In this document: positions 9,639 through 18,992 of the stretch, in pieces
Layout of the letters: each line of letters opens with the position of its first letter
Position numbering within the stretch: the stretch's first letter is position 1
Assembly (NCBI RefSeq): GCF_029870955.1
Contig: NZ_PGFQ01000001.1
Location: 186,001 to 250,000, forward strand
Reading direction: 5' to 3'
Length of the DNA: 64,000 bases
DNA from: Sulfitobacter faviae
GTDB taxonomy: Bacteria > Pseudomonadota > Alphaproteobacteria > Rhodobacterales > Rhodobacteraceae
Position numbers and translations under genes: made by a program
The notes under the pieces: model-generated
Told to the model about the DNA's origin: nothing
Databases searched by the model: none
What the model saw: only the letters and a program-made list of their open reading frames with translations

Positions 9639-9652
9639 TTGATGGGGATCAA
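9639..9652 (-). promoter_or_regulatory. FNR/FnrL-type box upstream of sodB
   Basis: TTGATGGGGATCAA on the plus strand (TTGATCCCCATCAA on the minus strand) is an exact match to the FNR consensus TTGAT-N4-ATCAA. It is centred about 45 bases upstream of the sodB start at 9600, a position where such a regulator could act. FnrL is the oxygen-sensing member in Rhodobacterales; binding here is inference. Confidence 0.65.
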
Positions 9653-9722
9653 GCGGCAACGTCAAGGTCAACGTCTGCAAATCACATCCGTTCCGAGAGA
9701 AATAGTCAGTTTTTCTCCCGAC

Positions 9723-10301
9723 TTACGCCGTTTGGAAATGGCCGACCGCGCTGCCGGGCTGGGCCGCGACGCAGAGCTGGTCGAACATATACTGCGCCAC
9801 CGAGCGAAAGCAGATCACCTCAAAGGCGCCATCGTCCCGCAGCCAAAAGGCGGCGGGCACCTGCCCCATCCGCGTGCGGCGGAACATGCCGGGGGTGAAT
9901 TGATCCGGGGCGAGGTCGACGGGGGCGAGCTTGGCCAGCACCTCCCGCGCATGGGGGCCTTCGACACGAAACGCCGCCCGCGCGCCAGAGACATCCATGG
10001 CGGTGGTATGGGTATCCTCGAAGGCCGCATGCAGCCGCGCCAGCACCTCGGGCACCTGCGCGTGGGGGCAAAAGAGCAGCAATTCATCGGGCGACATCCA
10101 AGCGGCCCCAGCATCCCCGGCGAAGCGGCATTGCCCCCGCTCGGGGCGCTCCACCCCGGTGAGTTTCTTGGTCACCTTGCGCAGAGAGGGCGTGTCAAGG
10201 TCACCGCGCATGGTGATCATGCCCATGGGTGCCACTTCGGAAATCACAGCGATACCAGCGTCATAGCGGGCGTTCTTCAATGCGCTTACGGGTTCAGACA
10301 T
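9723..10301 (-). CDS. soxG: sarcosine oxidase gamma subunit
   Basis: A 192-residue subunit of heterotetrameric sarcosine oxidase, which oxidises sarcosine to glycine with formation of hydrogen peroxide and transfer of the methyl carbon to tetrahydrofolate. It resembles SoxG in length and in the segments MITMRGDL, DELLLFCP and FRVEGPHAREVLAKLAPVDL. The start at 10301 overlaps the end of soxA by eight bases, implying translational coupling. It is the last gene of the operon; sodB lies downstream on the same strand but has its own FNR-type box. Confidence 0.9.
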   Translation of the reverse strand: MSEPVSALKNARYDAGIAVISEVAPMGMITMRGDLDTPSLRKVTKKLTGVERPERGQCRFAGDAGAAWMSPDELLLFCPHAQVPEVLARLHAAFEDTHTTAMDVSGARAAFRVEGPHAREVLAKLAPVDLAPDQFTPGMFRRTRMGQVPAAFWLRDDGAFEVICFRSVAQYMFDQLCVAAQPGSAVGHFQTA

Positions 10302-13300
10302 TCTGTTTCTCCCCTTTGGGATCATAAAACACCGGATCGACGATCCGCGCCTCATAGGTCTTGCCATCGGTGCCGGGGAAGGTCAGCACCTCGCCCATCC
10401 GGTCCGGTCCATGCAGCACCAGCCCCATGGCGATGCCCCGGTCCAGCGTTGGGGAGTGATAGGAGGAGGTCACCCGCCCCTGCATCACCTTCTGGCCGTT
10501 CTCGTTCTCTCCTTCGCCAAGCGCATAGGCCCCATCCGGCAGGGTGCTGCCATCTGTGGTCTCAAGCCCCACGAGTTTCCAGCGGGTCGGGTCTTGCATA
10601 TGGCTGCGCTCTTGCGCGCGTTTGCCAAGATAGTCGTCTTTCTTTTTCGAGATCGCCCAGTTCAGGCCAAGGTCTTGAGGGATCACCGTGCCGTCGGTCT
10701 CATCCCCGATCATGATAAAGCCCTTTTCGGCGCGCAGGATGTGCAGACATTCCGTGCCATAGGGCATCACGCCCAAATCATGCCCGGCGATCAGCAGCGC
10801 GTCCCAAAAGGCTTGCCCCTGTCCGGCCTCAACGGCGATCTCATAGCTCAACTCGCCTGAGAAAGAGATGCGGAAGACGCGGACCTTGAAGCCGCCCAAT
10901 TCGCCCTCGGTCCACTCCATGAAGCCAAGCGCCTCGCGGCTCAGATCCATCCCGCCGAGTTTCTCCAGACATTTCCGCGCATTGAGGCCGACCACGGCCA
11001 CCTGCGCGTAATGTTCGGTGGCGTTGACCACATGCACTTTCCAATCCCACCACTCGGTCTGGAGCCATTCCTCCATATGGGCATGGATGCTGTCGGCCCC
11101 GCCGGTGGTCGTGTGGCAGAGGAAGGTCTGCTCATCCAGCCGCGCCACAACGCCATCGTCGATCAGGAAACCATTCTCGTTGCACATCAGCCCGTAACGG
11201 CATTTGCCGGGTTTCAGCGTCGACATCATATTGGTGTACATCATGTCGAGGAACCGCGCCGCATCCGGGCCGCGCACGATCAGCTTGCCAAGGGTCGAGG
11301 CATCCAGCAGGCCGAGGTTCTGGCGCGTGTTCGTCACCTCACGCATCACCGCGTCATGGGTGCTTTCGCCGTCTCGCGCATAGGCGTAGGGCCGCCGCCA
11401 CTGGCCGACCGGCTCCCAGACCGCGCCATTGGCTTCGTGCCAGTCATGTAGCGGGCTGCGGCGGATCGGCTGGAAGGTATCGCCCCGCGCCGCCCCCGCA
11501 ATCGCGCCCATCGAGATCGGGTGATAAGGCGGGCGGAAGGTGGTGGTGCCGACGCTGGGGATCTCTGCATCCAACGCCCCGGCGAGCGTGGCCAGCCCGT
11601 TGATATTGCTAAGCTTCCCCTGATCCGTTGCCATGCCGAGCGTGGTATAGCGTTTGGCATGTTCGACCGAGACAAAGCCCTCTTGCGCCGCCAGCCGCAC
11701 GTCCGAGACCTTTACGTCGTTCTGGTAGTCGACAAAGGTCTTCTCGCGCAGTTTGACGCTGGCGCCCTGTGGCATTTGCCAGACCGGCATCATCGGCGCT
11801 TCTTCGCGCCGGGCCGCCGTGGGCCCGGTCAGATCGCGCGGCAGTTTGAAGCCGAGCGATGTCGCCACCCCATCTGCGGCGGCATGGGCGTCATGCAGCA
11901 CGTCGTCGAGGGCAAAGACCCCGGCTGCCGCCCCCGCTGGCGTCACGAAACCATGGCCGTCTGCCCCGGTGGGCGGGTGGTCCTGATCGGGGCGGAAACA
12001 GGCTTTTGCCCCATCCCACGTCAACTTGCCGCCGCAGTGCGACCACAGGTGCACCACCGGCGACCAGCCGCCCGACATCGCCACCGCATCGCAGGCGATC
12101 TCTTCCAACACGGCCCCTTCGCCTGCCTGCGAACAGACGGCCACACCGGTCACCCGCTTGCCCCCTTGAACCGAGGATACCGCATGGCCCATGACCACCC
12201 GAATGCCAAGCGCGCGGGCTTCGGCCACCAATTCGCTGTCTTGCGGCAAGACGCGGGCATCCAGCACGGCGGGCACATCAAGCCCCGCCTGTTTCAGCGC
12301 AATCGCCGTGAGATAGGCGTTGTCATTATTCGTCACCACCACGGTGCGGTCACCGGGTGAGACCCCGTAATTCGCCACATAGTCGCGCATGGCCGAGGCT
12401 AGCATCACGCCCGGCACGTCATTGCCCGCAAAGCTCAGCGGCCGTTCGATCGCGCCGGTGGCGGTGATCACATGGGCCGCCCGCACGCGCCAAAGCCGAT
12501 GACGTGGGCCTGCGCTCTGGGGCGCATGATCCCGCAGCCGTTCATAGCCCAGCACATAGCCGTGATCGTAAACCCCTGCCCCCATGGTCCGGTCGCGCAG
12601 GTCCACATTCTCCATGCCGCGCAAATGGTCGAGCGTTTGGGCGATCCAGTCCTCCACCGGCGCATCGTCGACCGTGCCGCCGTCAACCGGCGCCCGCCCG
12701 CCCCAATGGGCCGACTGCTCCATCACGATGACACGCGCACCGCTCAGGCCCGCGGCCAAAGCAGCCTGAAGCCCCGCGACACCGCCGCCGATGACCAGCA
12801 CATCGCAGAAGGCGTGGAAGTGTTCATAGGTGTCGGCATCTGCCGCCTTGGGCGCTTTGCCCAGACCGGCGGAATGGCGGATGATCGGCTCATAGAGATG
12901 CTTCCACAGCGGGCGCGGATGCATGAACATTTTGTAGTAGAAGCCCGCGGGCAGAAAGCGGCTGAGGTGTTTGTTGATCGCGCCCACGTCGAACTCAAGG
13001 CTCGGCCAGTGGTTCTGGCTTTCCGCGGCCAACCCCTCGTAAAGTTCGGTCGTGGTGACGCGGGCATTGGGCTCGAAATGCCCCTCTTGGCCAAGACCGA
13101 CCAAACCGTTGGGCTCTTCGGGGCCGGAGGTCACGATGCCGCGCGGGCGGTGGTATTTGAACGAACGCCCGACCAGCACCTGATCATTGGCCAAGAGCGC
13201 CGAGGCCAGCGTGTCCCCCTCATAGCCGCGCATCTGCTTGCCGTTGAAGGTAAAGCTCAGCGGTTTGCTTTTGTTCAGCAGGCGGCCGCCTGTGGCCAGT

Positions 13301-13311
13301 CTTGTGCTCAT
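10294..13311 (-). CDS. soxA: sarcosine oxidase alpha subunit
   Basis: A 1005-residue subunit. An N-terminal Fer2-like region is followed by a dinucleotide-binding domain with VLVIGGGVAGLQAALAAG at about residue 170, a middle SoxA_A3-type region and a C-terminal glycine cleavage T (aminomethyltransferase-like) domain that transfers the methyl carbon to folate. The protein forms the NAD/FAD-side of the tetramer with the beta subunit. I chose the ATG at 13311 since the sequence MSTRLATGGRLLNKSKPL is the conserved start. It overlaps soxG at its end and follows soxD after 61 bases. Confidence 0.92.
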   Translation of the reverse strand: MSTRLATGGRLLNKSKPLSFTFNGKQMRGYEGDTLASALLANDQVLVGRSFKYHRPRGIVTSGPEEPNGLVGLGQEGHFEPNARVTTTELYEGLAAESQNHWPSLEFDVGAINKHLSRFLPAGFYYKMFMHPRPLWKHLYEPIIRHSAGLGKAPKAADADTYEHFHAFCDVLVIGGGVAGLQAALAAGLSGARVIVMEQSAHWGGRAPVDGGTVDDAPVEDWIAQTLDHLRGMENVDLRDRTMGAGVYDHGYVLGYERLRDHAPQSAGPRHRLWRVRAAHVITATGAIERPLSFAGNDVPGVMLASAMRDYVANYGVSPGDRTVVVTNNDNAYLTAIALKQAGLDVPAVLDARVLPQDSELVAEARALGIRVVMGHAVSSVQGGKRVTGVAVCSQAGEGAVLEEIACDAVAMSGGWSPVVHLWSHCGGKLTWDGAKACFRPDQDHPPTGADGHGFVTPAGAAAGVFALDDVLHDAHAAADGVATSLGFKLPRDLTGPTAARREEAPMMPVWQMPQGASVKLREKTFVDYQNDVKVSDVRLAAQEGFVSVEHAKRYTTLGMATDQGKLSNINGLATLAGALDAEIPSVGTTTFRPPYHPISMGAIAGAARGDTFQPIRRSPLHDWHEANGAVWEPVGQWRRPYAYARDGESTHDAVMREVTNTRQNLGLLDASTLGKLIVRGPDAARFLDMMYTNMMSTLKPGKCRYGLMCNENGFLIDDGVVARLDEQTFLCHTTTGGADSIHAHMEEWLQTEWWDWKVHVVNATEHYAQVAVVGLNARKCLEKLGGMDLSREALGFMEWTEGELGGFKVRVFRISFSGELSYEIAVEAGQGQAFWDALLIAGHDLGVMPYGTECLHILRAEKGFIMIGDETDGTVIPQDLGLNWAISKKKDDYLGKRAQERSHMQDPTRWKLVGLETTDGSTLPDGAYALGEGENENGQKVMQGRVTSSYHSPTLDRGIAMGLVLHGPDRMGEVLTFPGTDGKTYEARIVDPVFYDPKGEKQNV

Positions 13312-13372
13312 CGTGGAAAACCTTGCGGGCTGAGGATGGGGTGAATACCGGGGCGAGAAACGAGGTCGGGGG

Positions 13373-13702
13373 TTAACTGGCGCGCTGCCACTGCCAATCA
13401 GGATGGCGTTTGCGGATCGCCTCAACGATGTGATCCGGCGGGGCAAGGGTCTGTGCAGGATAGCTGCCAAAGACTTCGAGCGTGGCGGTATCGCGGGCCA
13501 TGTGGAACCACTTGCCGCAGCCATAGACATGCCGCCAACGCTCAAGATGCACGCCTTTGGGGTTTTCGCGCATGAAAAGGTAGCGCTCGAAATCCTCTTC
13601 GGAGCCGCCGGGGCCGATGCGTTTCAAATGCGCCTCCCCGCCGCCGTGAAACTCCGTCTCTTCGGCGGTAACATGGCAGCAAGGACAGGTGAGGATCAGC
13701 AT
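13373..13702 (-). CDS. soxD: sarcosine oxidase delta subunit
   Basis: A 109-residue protein with the N-terminal zinc-type motif CPCC, the segment ERYLFMRENPKGVHLERWRH and YGCGKWFHMARDT, all typical of SoxD. SoxD binds zinc and bridges the other subunits of the tetramer. AGGAG precedes the ATG at 13702. It sits between the small membrane protein gene (13811-14101) and soxA, and a hairpin at 13733-13768 lies just upstream of its start. Confidence 0.93.
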   Translation of the reverse strand: MLILTCPCCHVTAEETEFHGGGEAHLKRIGPGGSEEDFERYLFMRENPKGVHLERWRHVYGCGKWFHMARDTATLEVFGSYPAQTLAPPDHIVEAIRKRHPDWQWQRAS

Positions 13703-13732
13703 GGGCAGGCTCCTGCGCGGGTAGAGAACGGC

Positions 13733-13768
13733 AAAACGCCGCCCCGGCGCGACAGCGCGGAGCGGCGT
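13733..13768 (-). terminator. hairpin/attenuator before soxD
   Basis: On the minus strand ACGCCGC and GCGGCGT form a stem, followed by TTTT. It lies between the small membrane-protein gene and soxD inside an otherwise co-directional operon, so partial termination, rather than full, is likely. Confidence 0.5.
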
Positions 13769-13810
13769 GAATCGTGAAAAGGCGACGCTGCGCGCGTGGC
13801 CGAGGGGGTT

Positions 13811-14101
13811 TTACTCGGTCGGGGTTGCGGCCTCATCGACGGCATCCGCTGTGCCTTCGGCAGCGCCCTCAATGGTCTCGCCAGTGCTTTCGGCTGCGCC
13901 TTCGATATTAACGTTGACGTCATTCGCGCCATCGAGGTCACCGCCCGCGAAGAGGAAATAGGCCAGCAAAGCCACCACGACGACGACCGCGCCCACGATG
14001 AAAGCAAGGCCGCTGCTGCCGCCGCGATCCGTCGTGGTCGTGGTTGTGGTGGTGTTGGTATGATCGACGTGATCCGTGCGGTTGTGATCCGGGGTTGCCA
14101 T
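13811..14101 (-). CDS. small single-pass membrane protein in the sox operon
   Basis: A 96-residue protein with a Thr-rich N-terminus (eight threonines in a row), one membrane segment (about residues 31-53, GLAFIVGAVVVVVALLAYFL) and an acidic Ala/Gly-rich tail. GGAG precedes the ATG at 14101. It lies between soxB and soxD, which are normally adjacent. I do not recognise a family; similar short proteins with a single membrane segment occur in Rhodobacteraceae. A function in sarcosine metabolism is not implied by the sequence. Confidence 0.6.
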   Translation of the reverse strand: MATPDHNRTDHVDHTNTTTTTTTTDRGGSSGLAFIVGAVVVVVALLAYFLFAGGDLDGANDVNVNIEGAAESTGETIEGAAEGTADAVDEAATPTE

Positions 14102-14203
14102 TGTTCAGCTCCGTTATATTCAATGTCTGAACGGGTAACCCCGTGCCGGGCACTGGCGTTCCCCCCGCGCTGAGCAGCGGCGAATTGTGGCCGATCCACA
14201 TCA

Positions 14204-15448
14204 TCAATGCGCCACCCCGGCGGCCACGGATTCGTCGATAAAGCGGCCTTCGGCGAAACGCTCAAGCCCGAAGGCGTCGGTCAGGGGCGAATGCCCCTTG
14301 GCCATCAACTCCGCAAAGCCCCAGCCCGAACCGGGGATCGCTTTGAAGCCGCCCGTGCCCCAGCCGCCATTGATAAACACCCCCTCGACCGGGGTCTTGC
14401 TGAGGATCGGAGAGCGGTCGCCGGTGACATCCACGATGCCGCCCCATTGCCGCAGCATCTTGAGCCGCGAGATCATCGGGAAGGTCTCGACCAGCGCGCG
14501 CACCGTCTCTTCGATATGGTGAAAGCTGCCGCGTTGGGTGTAGTTGTTATGCCCGTCCGTGCCGCCGCCGATGACCATCTCGCCCTTGTCGGACTGGCTC
14601 ATATAGCCGTGCACCGTATTGGCCATGACGACGACATCCATACAGGGTTTGACCGGCTCCGAGACCAGCGCCTGCAAGGCCACGCTTTCGATCGGCAGAC
14701 GAAAGCCCGCCATATTCGCCAGCTGGCCCGAATGCCCGGCCACGACGATCCCCAGCTTGTCGCAGTCGATAGCGCCGCGTGTGGTGCTGACGCCAGTCAC
14801 CTTGCCGCCCGTCTGGCGCACGCCGGTCACCTCGCATTTCTGGATGATGTCCATGCCCATATCTGAGCAGGCCCGCGCATAGCCCCAAGCCACCGCGTCA
14901 TGCCGCGCGGTGCCGCCGCGGGCCTGCCAAAGCCCGCCCAGCACCGGGTAGCGCGGCCCGTCGATGTTGATGATCGGCACCAGTTGTTTGACCCGGTCCG
15001 GCCCGATGAACTCGGTCTGTACGCCTTGCAGGGCGTTGGCATGGGCCGTGCGTTTGTAGCCGCGCACCTCATGCTCGGTCTGCGCCAGCATGATGACACC
15101 ACGGGGGCTGAACATGACGTTGTAGTTCAGGTCTTGGCTCATCGTCTCGTAAAGACTGCGCGCCTTTTCGTAGATCGCAGCCGAAGGGTCTTGCAGGTAG
15201 TTCGAGCGGATGATCGTCGTGTTGCGCCCGGTGTTGCCGCCGCCAAGCCAGCCCTTCTCCAGCACCGCGACATTGGTGATGCCGAAGTTCTTGCCCAGGT
15301 AATAGGCCGTCGCCAGCCCATGCCCGCCCGCGCCCACGATGATCACGTCATAGCGCTTTTTCGGCTGCGCATCCCGCCATGCGCGGGTCCAGCCCGTATG
15401 ATGGCGCATCGCCTCTCGGGCCACTGCGAAAACGGAGTATTTCTTCAT
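14204..15448 (-). CDS. soxB: sarcosine oxidase beta subunit
   Basis: A 414-residue flavoprotein subunit, the site of sarcosine oxidation. The FAD-binding Rossmann motif is YDVIIVGAGGHGLATAYYLG at residues 33-52, followed by GGGNTGRNTTIIRSNY and the C-terminal GTGGFKAIPGSG of the FAD/substrate pocket. I start at the ATG at 15448 (MKKYSVFAV), not the upstream ATG at 15466. It is the first gene of the operon; two inverted repeats in the 196-base gap to the divergent ccmI gene are candidate regulatory sites. Confidence 0.93.
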   Translation of the reverse strand: MKKYSVFAVAREAMRHHTGWTRAWRDAQPKKRYDVIIVGAGGHGLATAYYLGKNFGITNVAVLEKGWLGGGNTGRNTTIIRSNYLQDPSAAIYEKARSLYETMSQDLNYNVMFSPRGVIMLAQTEHEVRGYKRTAHANALQGVQTEFIGPDRVKQLVPIINIDGPRYPVLGGLWQARGGTARHDAVAWGYARACSDMGMDIIQKCEVTGVRQTGGKVTGVSTTRGAIDCDKLGIVVAGHSGQLANMAGFRLPIESVALQALVSEPVKPCMDVVVMANTVHGYMSQSDKGEMVIGGGTDGHNNYTQRGSFHHIEETVRALVETFPMISRLKMLRQWGGIVDVTGDRSPILSKTPVEGVFINGGWGTGGFKAIPGSGWGFAELMAKGHSPLTDAFGLERFAEGRFIDESVAAGVAH

Positions 15449-15491
15449 CACGTCACTTCCCGGCAAGGATTCGGGCCGCGCGGGCGGCTGT

Positions 15492-15505
15492 GCTCAGTTC
15501 TGAGC
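15492..15505. promoter_or_regulatory. 14-bp inverted repeat upstream of soxB
   Basis: GCTCAG-TT-CTGAGC is a perfect palindrome 44-57 bases upstream of the soxB start, placing it at a likely operator position. No regulator gene lies next to the operon. Assignment is by symmetry alone. Confidence 0.35.
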
Positions 15506-15580
15506 CTAGGAGCAGATATACGAAATGACCACCACGGCATTTGGACGCGGTTTTGCGACATGCGGCGCGATTGGTGAAAA

Positions 15581-15601
15581 ATGCCGCAGGGCACGCGGCA
15601 T
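15581..15601. promoter_or_regulatory. 7-bp inverted repeat in the soxB-ccmI gap
   Basis: ATGCCGC and GCGGCAT are separated by seven bases, 44 bases before the ccmI start. It could be an operator for ccmI or soxB, or a transcribed hairpin in the ccmI leader. Confidence 0.3.
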
Positions 15602-15644
15602 TTGCGGGCTTTTGTCGGGGCCGGTCAAAGGTTAGGTAGAGGCC

Positions 15645-16873
15645 ATGATATTTTGGTTTCTCTCTGGCGCGATGGCGCTTGTCGTGGGCGGTCTTTTGGC
15701 GCGGGCCGCTTGGCGCGGCGCGGATACGCCTCTGCCCGCTCAGGCGGACTATGATCTCAAGGTTTACCGCGACCAGTTGGATGAGGTCGAGCGCGATGTG
15801 GCACGCGGCATTGTCCCCGAGGCCGACGCCGCCCGCATCCGGACCGAGATTTCGCGCCGCATCCTCGCGGCCGATGCCGCCCGCGACGGTGGCCCTCAAA
15901 CCGCTTCGCGCCCCGCGCCCTTGGTGCTGATCGCCGGGGTCGTAGCCTTGGGCGCCGGGTCTTTGGCGCTTTATTGGCATCTGGGGCAGCCCGGCTATGG
16001 CGATCTGGCCCTCGCCGACCGCATCGCCTTTGCCGAGGATATGCGCCGCAACCGGCCCAGCCAGCAAAGCGCGGTGGAGAGCCTGCCCCCCAGCCCCGCC
16101 ACCGAAGGGCTGAGCGCCGATTACCTCGCCTTGATGCAACAGCTGCGCGCCACGGTCAAAGACCGACCCGAAGATCTGCAAGGGCAAACCCTTCTGGCGC
16201 AGAACGAAGCCCGCATCGGCAATTTCGCCGCCGCCGCCGAGGCGCAGGCCAATGTGCTGCGTCTCAAAGGCGCCGACCGCACCTCCAAGGATATCGCGGA
16301 TTATGCCGAACTCTTGGTGCTGGCAGCGGGCGGCTATGTCTCGCCCGAGGCGGAAACCGCCCTGCGCGAGGTGTTGAACCGCGATGAGCAGGATGGCCGG
16401 GCGCGCTATTACCTCGGCCTGATGATGGTGCAGACCGGGCGGCCCGATGTGGGCTTTCGCATCTGGGATGCGCTGCTGCGGCGCGGGCCTGCCGATGCCC
16501 CGTGGATCGAACCGATCCGCGCGCAGATCGCTCAGGTCGCCGCCCTTGCCGGGGTGAATTACGAGATGCCGCAGATTGGCACTGGCACCCCGCGCGCGGC
16601 CCTTCGGCCGAAGACATCGAAGCCGCCTCGGAGATGAGCGCGGATGACCGGATGGAGATGATCGGCGGCATGGTCGCGGGGCTGTCGGACCGTCTGGCCA
16701 GCGAAGGCGGCCCGCCGCAGGACTGGGCGCGGCTGATCACGTCGCTAGGGGTCTTGGGCGATACCGATCAGGCCCGAGCGGTCTATGACAATGCGCTCGA
16801 GGTCTTCTCGGGCGACAATGCGGCGCTGGACATGATCCGCAGCGCCGGAGAACGCGCAGGGGTGGCAGGATGA
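15645..16873 (+). CDS. ccmI: cytochrome c biogenesis protein CcmI (frame broken)
   Basis: About 409 residues after adding one C to a CCC run near 16602, which rejoins a second frame ending in ERAGVAG. The N-terminus is MIFWFLSGAMALVVGG, a membrane segment, followed by the typical DYDLKVYRDQLDEVERDVARG segment, a second membrane helix, and a C-terminal TPR-like domain. CcmI handles apocytochrome c for heme ligation in the periplasm. Its stop overlaps the ruvX start as ATGA. It reads divergently from soxB. Confidence 0.9.
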
Positions 16874-17342
16874 TTTACGACGAAACCGCAGATTTCATCG
16901 CCGCCCTGCCCCGATGCAGGCGCTGATCGGGCTGGACTTGGGTGAAAAGACCATCGGCGTGGCGGTGAGCGATAGTTTCCAATCCGTCGCCACCCCGCTG
17001 GAAACCGTGCGCCGCAAGAAGTTCGGCGTCGATGCCGCGCGGCTGACCGAGATCATCGCCGAACGCCGGATCGGCGGGCTGGTTCTGGGGTTGCCGCGCA
17101 ATATGGATGGCACCGAGGGGCCGCGCTGCCAGTCGACCCGCGCCTTTGCGCGCAACTTCGACCGGCTCAGCCCGCTGCCGATCACCTATTGGGATGAGCG
17201 CCTGTCGACCGTGGCCGCCGAACGCGCGCTTCTTGAGGCCGACACCACCCGCAAACGCCGCGCCGAGGTCATCGACCATGTGGCGGCGGGCTATATCCTT
17301 CAGGGGCTTCTGGATCGTTTGCAGGTGATGCGCCGTGACTAA
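16870..17342 (+). CDS. ruvX: Holliday junction resolvase-like protein RuvX (frame broken)
   Basis: A 157-residue RNase H-fold nuclease after adding one C near 16904. With the correction the start lies at 16870 (MIYDETADFIAALPP MQALIG), overlapping the ccmI stop, as in related genomes. The visible signature is LIGLDLGEKTIGVAVSD with the acidic residue of the active site, then YWDERLSTVAAERALLEAD. RuvX (YqgF) acts in 16S rRNA 5'-end maturation in bacteria studied and has been proposed as a Holliday junction resolvase. The downstream DUF1289 gene overlaps its last eight bases. Confidence 0.85.
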
Positions 17343-17574
17343 AAAGGTTTGGCAACGCGATGAGGTCGAAAGCCCCTGCATCAACATCTGCGTGGTGCAT
17401 CCCGAAAGCCGTCTCTGCACCGGCTGTCTGCGTTCGATCGACGAGATTGGCCGCTGGTCCGCGATGAGCGCCGAGGAACGCCGCGCCATCATGGCGGAAC
17501 TGCCCTCACGCGAGAGCGCCCATGCGAAACGGCGCGGGGGCCGCGCGGCGCGGCTGGCCCGGCGGCGCGACTAG
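17335..17574 (+). CDS. DUF1289 zinc-type protein
   Basis: A 79-residue protein starting at a GTG codon (17335) inside the end of ruvX. It carries the DUF1289 pattern SPCINICVVHPESRLCTGCLRS, with four cysteines that suggest metal binding, followed by a Lys/Arg-rich C-terminus. Function is unknown; similar genes lie beside ruvX in Rhodobacteraceae. The overlap implies translational coupling. Confidence 0.85.
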   Translation: MTKKVWQRDEVESPCINICVVHPESRLCTGCLRSIDEIGRWSAMSAEERRAIMAELPSRESAHAKRRGGRAARLARRRD

Positions 17575-17581
17575 GGCGGGC

Positions 17582-17836
17582 TCAGGCGCCGCGGCGCTGG
17601 ACGATCTGGTTCAGGAAAATAAGGGCCGCTTCGCCGTTTGTGACATCCTGATACCCCACCGGGGCCGCGTTGTAGTTGGCGGCAGGCACAGCGGCGCGGG
17701 CGAAGGTCAGGCTGGTCTCACGGGTGAACATCCCATCGAAACGAAACGCCCGACGGCCCCGGCGCGCAGGTTTCCAATAAGCGAGGTCGCTGCCCTGCCC
17801 TTTGAGAATGATCGCTTTGGTCCCGCTTCGGCGCAT
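17582..17836 (-). CDS. hypothetical protein
   Basis: An 84-residue hydrophilic product (MRRSGTKAIILKGQG...) that converges with the DUF1289 gene at an 8-base gap. Codon use is GC-rich at third positions, as in neighbouring genes, which favours a real gene. No membrane segment and no known domain are seen. A 150-base AT-richer gap upstream is the likely promoter. I do not recognise a family. Confidence 0.55.
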   Translation of the reverse strand: MRRSGTKAIILKGQGSDLAYWKPARRGRRAFRFDGMFTRETSLTFARAAVPAANYNAAPVGYQDVTNGEAALIFLNQIVQRRGA

Positions 17837-17987
17837 CTCGTCACGTCCCTTGGTTCGGATGATTCTGCGTTTGTTATGGCATTTAGCCCGCGGTTTGTGT
17901 CGAGATTACGGCAATTTAGTGAACATTGTCCGAAATTGGGCAAAAAGAGCCGTATTTCGGCAGGAGTAAGGTCAAAAACGGGACGCC

Positions 17988-18808
17988 TCAGCCCCAAAGC
18001 GCCTTTCTGAGCATATTCAGCGCCACCAGTACGAGGAAGACGGCAAAGACCCGCCGCAGCGGTTTGGGGTCCATCGCATGGGCCAGCCGCACGCCCCAAG
18101 GCGCGGTGATCAGCGTCATCGCCACGACAATTCCAAAGGCTGCGAGGTTGACCGCGCCGAGGGTCAGCGGCGGGCGGTTCTGGCCGATGTCGACAAACAG
18201 AAAGGCAATCACCGAAGGCACAGCGATCAAGAGGCCAAAGCCCGCCGCCGTGGCCACAGCCTTGTGAATGGGCCGCCCGTGCAATGTCATCAGCGGCACG
18301 CCAAAGCTGCCGCCGCCGATCCCCATGAGCACCGACAGAAAGCCCACCATCGGCGACAGGAGCGCGCGTTTGAGGCCGCGCGGCATGGTCTCCCCCAAGC
18401 GCCACTCGCTCCGTCCAAAGCCGAGGTAGAGACCCACGCAAAGCGCCAGCCCGCCAAAGATCACCTGTAGCGTCTGGGTCCGCAATTGCGACACCAGCAG
18501 CACGCCCAGTATGGCCCCCAGCATGATCCCGGTGCCCAAGTGCGCAGAATCTCCCAATCCACCGCGCCCTTCTTGTTGTGCGCATGAACCGAACGCGCCG
18601 AGGTGACGATGATCGTCGCCAGAGAGGTCGCAAGGCAAATCTGCATCAACTGCGGCCCGCCGTAGCCCAGCGATTGCAGCACATAAAAGAACGCCGGGAC
18701 CAAGACGATGCCCCCGCCGACGCCCAAAAGCCCTGCCAAAATCCCGGCAAAACCGCCGATCAGGGCGAGCAGCACCAGCATCGGCAATAGATCGTTCAAT
18801 TCTGGCAT
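17988..18808 (-). CDS. TauE/SafE sulfite-exporter family permease (frame broken)
   Basis: About 273 residues after adding one base near 18530. The N-terminal frame (MPELNDLLPMLVLLALIGGFAGILAG...) and the C-terminal frame (GIMLGAILGVLL...) join to give about eight membrane helices. Motifs such as GLLGVGGGIVLVP and MGIGGGSFGVP are the duplicated signature of TauE/SafE transporters, proposed to export sulfite or organosulfonates. The ATG at 18808 is used because the family begins with a short extracytoplasmic tail before the first helix. Confidence 0.85.
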
Positions 18809-18992
18809 GAGCCCCTCCCCGGCTGTCTTTGGCTCTATCAAGCCGTTTCGCGCGAAGGGTTCAAGGCGATAACGCCGGGGTTGCACTTTGCCCAAGGCCG
18901 GTTAGGTTGCCCGCGACTGTGGGCCCCAAGCGCACCGACCGTTTGCCGCCTGCCCCATATGGCCCCGGCCATCCCATCCGAAAGGACATCTC

